Below are positions 15,716 to 23,688 of a DNA stretch of 64,000 nucleotides, in pieces. Origin of the DNA: Microbacterium sp. 1.5R. Its GTDB lineage: Bacteria; Actinomycetota; Actinomycetes; Actinomycetales; Microbacteriaceae. The translations under genes were made by a program, and so were the position numbers. The DNA lies in the NCBI RefSeq assembly GCF_001889265.1, contig NZ_CP018151.1, positions 248,001 through 312,000 on the forward strand, written 5' to 3'. The notes under the pieces were generated by a model. That model was not told where the DNA came from. It made no database searches and saw only the letters and a program-made list of their open reading frames with translations. Positions within the stretch are counted from its first letter, which is position 1, and each line of letters opens with the position of its first letter.

Positions 15716-16653
15716 TGTCCGAGAGCAGCACCCGCACCGTCACGGTGCCCGCGAAGCTGCGTCGGGAGACCGGCACGGTCGCCCGATCGGGGCGCGTCTT
15801 CACCTGGGTCTTCCTCGCGCCGACGCTGATCGGGCTCGGCCTGTTCAACTTCGTGCCGATCATCGGATCGTTCGTCCTGGCGTTCTTCCGCTGGGACATC
15901 ATCTCCGACCCGGTGTTCGTCGGGTTCGACAACTTCGTCGACCTCGCCGCGAACCCGACCGTGAGCGTCTCGTTCCTGAACACCATCGGCTTCGTCGTCG
16001 TCGCTGTCATCCTGCAGCTGTCGGTGGCTCTGGTGCTGGCGGTGCTGGTCCAGTCCAGGATGCCGAACTGGCTGCGCACGTTCTTCCGGTCGGCGCTGTT
16101 CTTCCCGCTGATCCTGTCGGCGGCATCCGTCTCGCTGATCATGGCGTACCTGTTCAATCAGGAGTTCGGGCTCGTCAATCAGACGCTCAACCTGATCGGC
16201 ATCGCGGACGTCGGCTGGTTGACGACCGGCCTCGGTGCCAAGGTCGTGGTGCTGCTGGTCTACGTGTGGCAGAACTTCGGGTTCACGTTCCTGCTCTTCA
16301 TCGGAGGTCTCGCGGCGATCCCGAGTGAGGTCTACGAGGCGTCCTCCCTCGACGGCGCGGCCGGGTGGACCCAGTTCCGCATGATCACGCTGCCCTTGGT
16401 GAGCCCGACCCTGCTCGTCGCATCCGTGATGGCGATCATCAACGCGCTGCAGATCTTCGACCAGCCGTGGGTGCTGACCCGAGGGGGTCCCGGCGACGAG
16501 ACCCGCACCGCGGTGATGGTGATCTACGAGTCCGCGTTCCGACAGCTCGACTTCGGCGGCGCATCGGCCATCGGCATCGTGCTGACCCTTCTCATCATGC
16601 TCGTCACGGCCATCCAGTTCCGGCTGAGCCGCCGATTCGTCTTCTACGGGTGA
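15715..16653 (+). CDS. ABC sugar permease, MalF type
   Basis: 312 aa from ATG 15715, whose first base is the last base of the preceding stop. It has six predicted membrane segments (first: VFTWVFLAPTLIGLGLFNFV) and the EAA loop that docks the ATPase: EVYEASSLDGAAGWTQFRMI, followed by TLPLVSPTL. Together with the next gene it forms the CUT1-type membrane channel for the oligosaccharide. Confidence 0.93.
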   Translation: MSESSTRTVTVPAKLRRETGTVARSGRVFTWVFLAPTLIGLGLFNFVPIIGSFVLAFFRWDIISDPVFVGFDNFVDLAANPTVSVSFLNTIGFVVVAVILQLSVALVLAVLVQSRMPNWLRTFFRSALFFPLILSAASVSLIMAYLFNQEFGLVNQTLNLIGIADVGWLTTGLGAKVVVLLVYVWQNFGFTFLLFIGGLAAIPSEVYEASSLDGAAGWTQFRMITLPLVSPTLLVASVMAIINALQIFDQPWVLTRGGPGDETRTAVMVIYESAFRQLDFGGASAIGIVLTLLIMLVTAIQFRLSRRFVFYG

Positions 16654-16661
16654 GGCCCATC

Positions 16662-17495
16662 ATGACCACGACAGTGTCTTCGAAGCGTTCCTGGCTCTAC
16701 ACCCTCGGCACCGGCGGAAAGTTCGCCCTTCTCGGGCTCGCCGCCCTGCTTACCATCGGTCCCGTCGTCTGGACCCTGATCACGGCGCTCTCGCCGACCG
16801 ACCCCGTGACCCAGGAGGTCAGCGTCGGGTTCGATGCGTTCGCCGACGTCTTCGCCAAGATCCCGATCTGGCTCTACGCATGGAACAGCGCGCTGGTGGT
16901 GGTGCTGGTCGCCGCCGGTCAGATGCTCTCGGCCGCGATGGCCGGGTATGTGTTCGCGAAGTTCGAGTTCCGCAGCAAGAAGCTGCTGTTCGCCCTGATC
17001 CTCGCGACGATGATGGTGCCGCTGCAGGTGACGATCGTCCCCGTGTTCATGCTCGTGAGGGGCATGGGCCTCGCCGACACGCTGCTCGCGCTCATCGTCC
17101 CCGCGCTCCCGACGGCATTCGGCACTTTCCTGATGCGGCAGTACTTCATGGGCATCCCGACCGAGCTGGGAGAGGCCGCCCAGCTCGACGGAGCGGGCCC
17201 CTGGCGCACGTTCTTCGGCGTCTACCTGCCGCTCGCGACCCCGGGTCTCGCGATCGTCGGCATCCTCGCCTTCAACTACCACTGGAACGAGTTCTTCCGT
17301 CCGCTGATCATGACGATCAGCGAGCAGAACTTCACGTTGCCGCTCGGTCTGGTCACGTTGCAGGGCAACCTCGGCACGGGCAGCGTGTCGACGGTGCTCG
17401 CCGGAGTGATCCTCTCGATGATCCCCGCACTCCTGGTGTTCTTCTTCGGGCAGAAGCCGCTGCGCGAGGGACTCACCGCCGGCGTCGGCAAGTGA
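16662..17495 (+). CDS. ABC sugar permease, MalG type
   Basis: 277 aa from ATG 16662, 8 bp after the MalF-type gene. Six hydrophobic segments start with FALLGLAALLTIGPVVWTLI. The EAA loop ELGEAAQLDGAGPWRTFFGV is followed by YLPLATPGLAIV, and the end (FFFGQKPLREGLTAGVGK) is typical of MalG-type subunits. No ATPase gene is present in the operon; CUT1 systems in actinobacteria often use a shared MsmK/UgpC-type ATPase encoded elsewhere. Confidence 0.93.
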   Translation: MTTTVSSKRSWLYTLGTGGKFALLGLAALLTIGPVVWTLITALSPTDPVTQEVSVGFDAFADVFAKIPIWLYAWNSALVVVLVAAGQMLSAAMAGYVFAKFEFRSKKLLFALILATMMVPLQVTIVPVFMLVRGMGLADTLLALIVPALPTAFGTFLMRQYFMGIPTELGEAAQLDGAGPWRTFFGVYLPLATPGLAIVGILAFNYHWNEFFRPLIMTISEQNFTLPLGLVTLQGNLGTGSVSTVLAGVILSMIPALLVFFFGQKPLREGLTAGVGK

Positions 17496-17532
17496 CGCAC
17501 GCCCCCCATCACAGAGAAAGACGACTACCCCG

Positions 17533-19041
17533 GTGACCCCCACTGACTCTCCTCCGGTCCGCACCACGAGCCCGCGCACGCACTTCGCACCGCGGAACAA
17601 CTGGATGAACGATCCGAACGGACTCGTCTTCCACGACGGCATCCACCACCTGTACTTCCAGTGCAACCCGCACGGGATCTCGCACTCGAACGTGAGCTGG
17701 GGGCATGCGACGAGCACGGATCTCGCGCGGTGGACCGAGCACGAGCCGGCCATCCTCTCGGACGACGCGGCGCAGATCTACTCCGGCTCCGTCGTGGTCG
17801 ATCACGGCAACACCTCGGGATTCGGCACCGCCGAGGAGCCGGCCCTGGTCGCCCTCTACACGGCGGCCGCTGCAGGGCATCAGGCCCAGGCCCTCGCGTA
17901 CAGCACCGACGGCGGATACGTCTGGACGAAGTACGAGGGCAACCCGGTGCTCGACCGTGGCACCAGCGACTTCCGCGACCCCAAGGTGTTCCGCTACGAC
18001 GACGCCGACGGCGGGTACTGGGTCATGGTCGCGGTCGAAGCCCACGACCGGCAGGTGCTGTTCCACCGGTCCGACGATCTCACGACCTGGACGTATCTCT
18101 CGTCGTACGGCCCCGCGGGACCCGTCGGCGGGGTCTGGGAGTGCCCCGACATGTTCCGGCTCGCCGTCGACGGCGATGAGACCGACTCGCGGTGGGTGCT
18201 GCTCATCAGCCTCAACCCCGGGGGCATCGCGGGGGGATCGGGAACCCACTACGTCGTGGGGGAGTTCGACGGCACGACGTTCCGCGCGAGCGCACCGCAT
18301 CCGACTCCCTCGCGGCGGCTGATGGTCGACCGCAGTCAATCACGAGACGAGCTCGAGGCGTACGGCTGGATCGACTTCGGCCCGGACTGCTACGCCGGTG
18401 TCACCTTCGACGGCCTCGCCGAGAGCGAGCGGACGCTGATCGCGTGGATGGACAACTGGGAGTACGCCGGCCGCATCCCCCAGGACGAGTCGTCCGAGTA
18501 CCGCACCGCGATGACTCTCCCTCGACGGCTCTCGCTCACCCGCGACCGCAGTGGCGTGGTGCGTCTGCGCCAGGCGCCGGCGGTCGACGCCGCGCCCGTC
18601 GAGTTCACCGAGCTCGGCTCGATGACGGGCCCGACCACGGTGTCCGAGCAGCTGCCGGACACCGCGCGGATCAGGGTCTCGGCGGCGTTCGGAGACGCGC
18701 GAGGAGTCGAACTGCGCCTCGAGGGCGCGGATGCGGGTGGGGTCGTGATCCGTCAGGACCGCGCGAGCGGGTGCATCGACGTCGTCCGCCCCGAGCTGAT
18801 CCCTCCCGCCGGGGTCGGCGGGTCGATGTCGATGCCCGCCACTCGCCCGGACGAGATCGACTGGGAGATCTGGATCGATCGGCTGAACGACAGGGTGTCG
18901 TCTCTCGAGCTCTTCGCGGAGGACGGCGTTCGGGTGCTCACGGCGCTGATCCCTGCAGCTGCGCATCGCTCATGCGTGCTGGAGGCCTCGGGGGGAGCGC
19001 TCCTCGACGCCCGTGTCGCCGTCGCCGAGCTGACGTGCTGA
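17533..19041 (+). CDS. Glycoside hydrolase family 32 beta-fructosidase (intracellular)
   Basis: 502 aa from GTG 17533. All three GH32 active-site motifs are present: nucleophile Asp in NNWMNDPNGLVF (residue ~27), RDP transition-state motif (DFRDPKVF, ~155), and acid/base Glu in WECPDMF (~202). A C-terminal beta-sandwich follows. There is no signal peptide, so it hydrolyses beta-fructosides (sucrose, kestose, levan or inulin oligomers) in the cytoplasm after ABC import. Its stop overlaps the kinase start by 7 bp. It could equally be named sucrose-6-phosphate hydrolase, but ABC import of free sugar makes unphosphorylated substrate more likely. Confidence 0.93.
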   Translation: MTPTDSPPVRTTSPRTHFAPRNNWMNDPNGLVFHDGIHHLYFQCNPHGISHSNVSWGHATSTDLARWTEHEPAILSDDAAQIYSGSVVVDHGNTSGFGTAEEPALVALYTAAAAGHQAQALAYSTDGGYVWTKYEGNPVLDRGTSDFRDPKVFRYDDADGGYWVMVAVEAHDRQVLFHRSDDLTTWTYLSSYGPAGPVGGVWECPDMFRLAVDGDETDSRWVLLISLNPGGIAGGSGTHYVVGEFDGTTFRASAPHPTPSRRLMVDRSQSRDELEAYGWIDFGPDCYAGVTFDGLAESERTLIAWMDNWEYAGRIPQDESSEYRTAMTLPRRLSLTRDRSGVVRLRQAPAVDAAPVEFTELGSMTGPTTVSEQLPDTARIRVSAAFGDARGVELRLEGADAGGVVIRQDRASGCIDVVRPELIPPAGVGGSMSMPATRPDEIDWEIWIDRLNDRVSSLELFAEDGVRVLTALIPAAAHRSCVLEASGGALLDARVAVAELTC

Positions 19042-19973
19042 CGACTGCACGGTGCCTCGTCGTGGGGGAGGCGCTCGTCGACGTCGTCGGCGGTGTGCCC
19101 CACCCCGGCGGATCGCCGATGAACGTGGCGGTGGGGCTCTCTCGTCTCGGGCTCGCGACGAGACTGCTCACGCGGATCGGTGACGACCCGCACGGACGGA
19201 TGCTGGGCGAGCACCTCGCCCGGGAGGGGGTCGCCGTCGTGCCGACGAGCATGAGAGCAGGGGAGCGCACGTCCCGCGCCGTCGCCGTGATCGGGGCCGA
19301 CGGGGCTGCGGCCTACGACTTCGACATCGAGTGGGATGTGTCAGCGGAGGTCGCGATCGCAGAGGCCGCCGGCGTCGACGTGGTGCATGTCGGCTCGCTC
19401 GGCGCGGTGCTCGACCCCGGGGCGGATGCCGTCCGCGCGATGATCGACGCGGTGCCCGACGGCATTCTGCGCACCTACGATCCCAACATCCGGGGCGAGC
19501 TTCTCGGGCCGCGCGCGGCCACGACCGAGCGTGTCGAGGCGATCATGGCGGCGTCGCACATCGTGAAGCTCAGCGATGAGGATGCCGAGTGGCTGTATCC
19601 CGGATGCCCGATCGATGACGTGCTCGCGCGGGTGATCGCGCTGGGTGCGCGGCTCGCCGTCGTCACCCGCGGAGGCGACGGGTGCGTCTCGCTCATCGAG
19701 GGGGGAACGGGGCCGGTCGAGAGAGAGGCGCCGCCGGTCCAGGTGGTCGACACGATCGGTGCGGGCGATTCCTTCATGTCGGGCCTCATCCACGGCGTGG
19801 TCTCCGGCGGGCTGGCGCCGGCGCTCGCCGGCGACGCGTTCCATCCCGACGCTCGCGATCTGACGCAGTTCGAACGCGTGACCGAGGCCGCGCTCGCCGG
19901 CGCGGCCGTCACCGTGTCCCGGCGCGGCGCGAACCCGCCGCGCCTGAGTGACCTGGCGATCTCCTCGCGCTGA
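19035..19973 (+). CDS. PfkB family sugar kinase, probable fructokinase
   Basis: 312 aa from GTG 19035, overlapping the GH32 stop. The N-terminal PfkB signature is seen in VVGEALVDVVGGVPHPGGSP followed by MNVAVGLSRLG, and the C-terminal signature in DTIGAGDSFMSGLIHG, where the Asp of GAGD is the catalytic base. It would phosphorylate the fructose released by the GH32 enzyme. Position last in the LacI operon supports the substrate, though PfkB sequences alone do not separate fructokinases from related sugar kinases. Confidence 0.88.
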   Translation: MLTTARCLVVGEALVDVVGGVPHPGGSPMNVAVGLSRLGLATRLLTRIGDDPHGRMLGEHLAREGVAVVPTSMRAGERTSRAVAVIGADGAAAYDFDIEWDVSAEVAIAEAAGVDVVHVGSLGAVLDPGADAVRAMIDAVPDGILRTYDPNIRGELLGPRAATTERVEAIMAASHIVKLSDEDAEWLYPGCPIDDVLARVIALGARLAVVTRGGDGCVSLIEGGTGPVEREAPPVQVVDTIGAGDSFMSGLIHGVVSGGLAPALAGDAFHPDARDLTQFERVTEAALAGAAVTVSRRGANPPRLSDLAISSR

Positions 19974-19998
19974 CGCGCCAGCACTCCCACGCACCGCA

Positions 19999-20034
19999 CG
20001 CACCGCACGGCCGGTTCGTGCGGTGCGATTTTCG
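19999..20034 (+). terminator. Terminator of the fructan/sucrose operon
   Basis: A perfect 11-bp stem (CGCACCGCACG at 19999-20009, complement at 20017-20027) with a 7-nt loop, followed by ATTTTCGT. It separates the sugar operon from the copper operon. Confidence 0.8.
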
Positions 20035-20050
20035 TGCGCCCATCGTGGAA

Positions 20051-20065
20051 TACCCGGAGAGGGTA
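20051..20065. promoter_or_regulatory. CsoR-type copper operator, site 1
   Basis: TACCCGGAGAGGGTA, a 15-bp inverted repeat with the TACCC...GGGTA form recognised by CsoR copper-responsive repressors. Site 2 is exactly 30 bp downstream. No csoR gene is in the window. Confidence 0.75.
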
Positions 20066-20080
20066 TACGCTTGTGTCTAA

Positions 20081-20095
20081 TACCCCCCTGGGGTA
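20081..20095. promoter_or_regulatory. CsoR-type copper operator, site 2
   Basis: TACCCCCCTGGGGTA, a 15-bp inverted repeat of the same design, 25 bp upstream of the copZ start. Two sites suggest tight copper-dependent derepression of copZ and downstream genes. Confidence 0.8.
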
Positions 20096-20119
20096 CTAGA
20101 ACGAAGACAAGGAGACATG

Positions 20120-20332
20120 ATGACGAAGAACGAGTTCCAGGTGACGGGCATGACGTGCGGCCACTGCGAGATGTCGGTCCGCGAAGAGGTCTCCGGAGTT
20201 CCCGGCGTCGAAGACGTCCAGGTGAGCGCTCTGAACGGCACGCTCGTCGTCACCGGATCCGCCCCGATCGACGAGACGCGGATCCTCGCAGCCGTCGCCG
20301 AGGCGGGCTATTCGGCGGTGCGGACGTCATGA
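20120..20332 (+). CDS. copZ: CopZ-type copper chaperone (heavy-metal-associated domain)
   Basis: 70 aa from ATG 20120 (GGAG 5 nt upstream; an adjacent ATG at 20117 is too close). A single HMA domain with the Cu(I)-binding MTCGHC motif near residue 11 and the usual beta-alpha-beta pattern (VREEVSGVPGVEDVQVSALN, GTLVVTGSAPIDETRILAAV, AEAGYSAV). It binds Cu(I) in the cytoplasm and hands it to the CopA pump downstream. The stop overlaps the next start (ATGA). Confidence 0.93.
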   Translation: MTKNEFQVTGMTCGHCEMSVREEVSGVPGVEDVQVSALNGTLVVTGSAPIDETRILAAVAEAGYSAVRTS

Positions 20333-21291
20333 ACTCCGGCGCACGGCTCGGCCTCTTCGGGGCCGGCCTGGTGGTGGCGTTCGGCGCGGCCTTCGGCCTC
20401 GCTGGCGTCATCGTCCCCGCGAGTGCCGTGAGTGACTGGACGAAGGGTGCGGAGATGGACGAACACGACACTCACGATGCGAGTGCCGCCGGTTCCGGCG
20501 AGGGCGAGAGTGCTCCGGCGGACGACCTGAAGGGGCTCTCCCTCGGCCTCGACGGCTACACGATGTCGCCGGTCGAGGCCCCGACATCGACGGGAGAACC
20601 CGGTGAGCTGGCGTTCCGGATCGACGACGCAGACGGCATCCCGGTGACGGCGTATGCCACCGCGCACGAGAAGCAGCTCCACCTGATCGTCGTGCGCTCC
20701 GACGGAAGCCAGTACCGCCACGTGCATCCGGTGCTCGATGAGTCGACCGGCACCTGGTCGCTGCCGTGGGAGTGGACGGATGCCGGCGCATACCGCGTCT
20801 TCGCGGACTTCACGCCGGCGGGCGCCGATGCGCCGTCGCTCACTCTCGCGCGCACCGTCGAGGTGGCGGGCGAGTTCGCACCCGTCGCGCCGCAGCCGAC
20901 GCAGGTCGCCGAGGTCGCCGGCTATACGGTCTCGGTCGACGGGGCTCTCGAGGCCGGGGCGGTGAGCGACCTGACGTTCACCGTGACCCGCGACGGCCGG
21001 CCGGTCATCGCTCTGCAGCCGTATCTCGGGGCGTTCGGGCATCTCGTGGCACTCCGGGACGGAGACCTCGCCTACCTGCACGTGCACGCCGCGGGCGCCG
21101 AACCCGAACCGGGCGAGACGTCGGGGCCGGAGATCGCGTTCGCCGCCGAGGCTCGGACTGCCGGGCGCTACCTGCTGTACCTGGACTTCCAGGTCGACGG
21201 CGCCGTGCACACCGCCGCGTTCGTGCTCGATGCCGCTCCGGCTGACGGCGCGCCCGAATCCGACGGCGACTCGCACGACGACGCGCACTGA
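20329..21291 (+). CDS. Membrane-anchored His-rich extracytoplasmic protein of the copper operon
   Basis: 320 aa from ATG 20329, overlapping the copZ stop by 4 bp. One N-terminal transmembrane/signal segment (LGLFGAGLVVAFGAAFGLAG) is followed by an acidic linker and two beta-rich Ig-like halves. Repeated His-containing motifs stand out: KQLHLIVVRSDGSQYRHVHP, and later GHLVALRDGDLAYLHVHA, plus a His/Asp tail (SHDDAH). Proteins of this layout are often encoded between copZ and copA in actinobacteria, with no defined function. I infer copper binding or buffering on the outer face of the membrane. The frame extends upstream to 19948 but overlaps copZ. Confidence 0.75.
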   Translation: MNSGARLGLFGAGLVVAFGAAFGLAGVIVPASAVSDWTKGAEMDEHDTHDASAAGSGEGESAPADDLKGLSLGLDGYTMSPVEAPTSTGEPGELAFRIDDADGIPVTAYATAHEKQLHLIVVRSDGSQYRHVHPVLDESTGTWSLPWEWTDAGAYRVFADFTPAGADAPSLTLARTVEVAGEFAPVAPQPTQVAEVAGYTVSVDGALEAGAVSDLTFTVTRDGRPVIALQPYLGAFGHLVALRDGDLAYLHVHAAGAEPEPGETSGPEIAFAAEARTAGRYLLYLDFQVDGAVHTAAFVLDAAPADGAPESDGDSHDDAH

Positions 21292-21360
21292 CCGTCGCCC
21301 ATCGCCCCCACCGCGGCTGCCCGCTGCGACCCACAACGACATCGCACAGAAGGAACGAAC

Positions 21361-23622
21361 ATGAGCACGTCAGCACCCTCGACCACGGGGACAGGTCTCG
21401 AGCTGGAGATCGGCGGGATGACCTGCGCGTCCTGCGCGATGCGGATCGAGAAGAAGCTGAACAGGCTCGAGGGCGTCGTGGCGACCGTCAACTATGCGAC
21501 CGAGAAGGCGAAGGTCACCGTTCCCGAGGGGTACGACCCGGCCGCGCTGATCGCCGAGGTCGAGAAGACCGGCTACTCGGCGTCGCTGCCTGCCCCGAAG
21601 GGGGCGGTGCGTGACGCCGGAGATCCGGACGCCGAGGACCCGGAGCTTCGCTCGCTGCGCACTCGCCTGAGCGGTGCGGTCGTGCTGACCGTGCCGGTGA
21701 TCGCGATGGCGATGATCCCCGCGCTGCAGTTCACGTACTGGCAGTGGGCGTCGCTGGCGCTGGCCGCTCCCGTGATCCTCTGGGCGGCCTGGCCGTTCCA
21801 CCGGGCGGCCTGGATGAACCTCCGCCACGGCACTGCGACGATGGACACGCTCATCTCCCTGGGCACATCGGCCGCCTTCCTCTGGTCGTTGTATGCGCTG
21901 TTCTTCGGCACGGCCGGCACGCCGGGCATGACCCACCCCTTCGAGTTCGCGCTCGCTCCGTCCGATGGAGCGGCGAACATCTACCTCGAGGTGGGTGCCG
22001 GTGTCACGATGTTCATCCTCGCCGGGCGCTATTTCGAGAAGCGGTCGAAGAAGCAGGCCGGCGCGGCGCTGCGTGCGCTGCTCGAGCTCGGCGCGAAGGA
22101 CGTCGCCGTGCTGCGCGGTGGGGTCGAGGCCAAGATCCCGGTCGAGGACCTGCAGGTGGGAGACGAATTCGTCGTGCGGCCCGGTGAGAAGATCGCGACC
22201 GACGGCATCGTGGTGTCGGGCACGTCGGCCGTCGACGCGTCGATGCTCACGGGCGAGGCCGTGCCGGTCGAGGTCGCCGAGGGCGACGCCGTCACGGGCG
22301 CCACGGCGAACGTCGGTGGGCGGCTCGTGGTTCGCGCCACCCGGATCGGTTCCGACACGCAATTGGCGCAGATGGCCCAGCTCGTCGAGGACGCCCAGAC
22401 GGGGAAGGCGGAGGTGCAGCGCCTCGCCGACCGCATCTCGGGTGTCTTCGTGCCGATCGTGATCGTGATCGCCGTCGTCACGCTGGGCGGCTGGCTCGGC
22501 GCCGGGTTCCCCATGACGGCGGCGTTCACCGCGGCGGTCGCCGTGCTCGTGATCGCGTGCCCCTGCGCGCTCGGCCTCGCGACGCCCACCGCGCTGCTCG
22601 TCGGCACGGGCCGCGGTGCGCAGATGGGAGTGCTCATCAAGGGGCCGGAGGTCCTGGAGTCCACTCGCACGGTCGACACCGTGGTGCTCGACAAGACGGG
22701 AACCGTCACCACCGGCAGGATGACGCTCGTCGACGTGTTCGTCGAGCCGGGCACCGACCGTTCGGATCTCCTGCGGCTGGCCGGTGCGCTGGAGGATGCC
22801 TCCGAGCACCCGATCGCGCAGGCGATCGCCAAGGGCGCGACCCAGGAGATCGGCGCCCTGCCCGCACCAAAGGACTTCGCGAACATCGAGGGCAAGGGCG
22901 TGCAGGGCGTCGTCGACGGCCACACCGTCATCGTCGGCCGGGATTCGCTCCTCGCCGAGTGGGCGCAGGCGCTGAGCCCCGAGCTCGCCGCCACGAAGGG
23001 CCGCGCCGAGGGCGAGGGCAAGACGGTCGTCGCGGTCGGCTGGGACGGCCTGGCTCGCGGCATCTTGGTCGTCGCCGACACCGTGAAGCCGAGCAGCGCC
23101 GAGGCGATCGCCCGGTTCAGGGCGATCGGGCTGACGCCCATCCTGCTCACCGGCGACAACGAGGCCGTCGCCCGGCGGATCGCCGCGGAGGTCGGCATCG
23201 ACGAGGTCATCGCCGAAGTCCTCCCGGCAGACAAGGTCGCGGTCATCACCCGACTGCAGGGTGAGGGGAAGACGGTCGCGATGATCGGCGACGGCGTCAA
23301 CGACGCACCCGCACTCGCCCAGGCCGACCTCGGCCTGGCCATGGGCACCGGAGCGGATGTCGCGATCGAGGCGTCCGACATCACCCTGGTGCGCGGTGAT
23401 CTGCGCAGCGCGGTCGACGCGATCCGGCTCTCGCGGGCGACGCTCTCGACCATCAAGACCAACCTGTTCTGGGCCTTCGCTTACAACGTCGCGGCCATCC
23501 CGGTCGCGGCGCTGGGAATGCTCAACCCGATGCTGGCCGGTGCGGCGATGGCGCTGTCGAGCGTCTTCGTCGTGGGCAACAGCCTGCGTCTGCGCGGGTT
23601 CCGCAGCATCGCCACGCGGTGA
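21361..23622 (+). CDS. copA: Cu(I)-translocating P1B-type ATPase
   Basis: 753 aa. One N-terminal HMA domain ([20 protein letters not shown]) then eight membrane segments. Functional motifs: TGEAVPV actuator loop, CPC in [18 protein letters not shown] (TM6, P1B-1 type), DKTGTVTTG phosphorylation site, the HP motif in SEHPIAQAI, and [14 protein letters not shown]. It exports Cu(I) from the cytoplasm using ATP. It lies 69 bp after the His-rich protein gene and is presumably in the CsoR-controlled operon. Confidence 0.96.
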   Translation: MSTSAPSTTGTGLELEIGGMTCASCAMRIEKKLNRLEGVVATVNYATEKAKVTVPEGYDPAALIAEVEKTGYSASLPAPKGAVRDAGDPDAEDPELRSLRTRLSGAVVLTVPVIAMAMIPALQFTYWQWASLALAAPVILWAAWPFHRAAWMNLRHGTATMDTLISLGTSAAFLWSLYALFFGTAGTPGMTHPFEFALAPSDGAANIYLEVGAGVTMFILAGRYFEKRSKKQAGAALRALLELGAKDVAVLRGGVEAKIPVEDLQVGDEFVVRPGEKIATDGIVVSGTSAVDASMLTGEAVPVEVAEGDAVTGATANVGGRLVVRATRIGSDTQLAQMAQLVEDAQTGKAEVQRLADRISGVFVPIVIVIAVVTLGGWLGAGFPMTAAFTAAVAVLVIACPCALGLATPTALLVGTGRGAQMGVLIKGPEVLESTRTVDTVVLDKTGTVTTGRMTLVDVFVEPGTDRSDLLRLAGALEDASEHPIAQAIAKGATQEIGALPAPKDFANIEGKGVQGVVDGHTVIVGRDSLLAEWAQALSPELAATKGRAEGEGKTVVAVGWDGLARGILVVADTVKPSSAEAIARFRAIGLTPILLTGDNEAVARRIAAEVGIDEVIAEVLPADKVAVITRLQGEGKTVAMIGDGVNDAPALAQADLGLAMGTGADVAIEASDITLVRGDLRSAVDAIRLSRATLSTIKTNLFWAFAYNVAAIPVAALGMLNPMLAGAAMALSSVFVVGNSLRLRGFRSIATR

Positions 23623-23688
23623 CCCCTAGGCTCTCGGCGACCGCCGAGACACACTGAGAACGACACCCGATACGGGAGGACGGGACCC

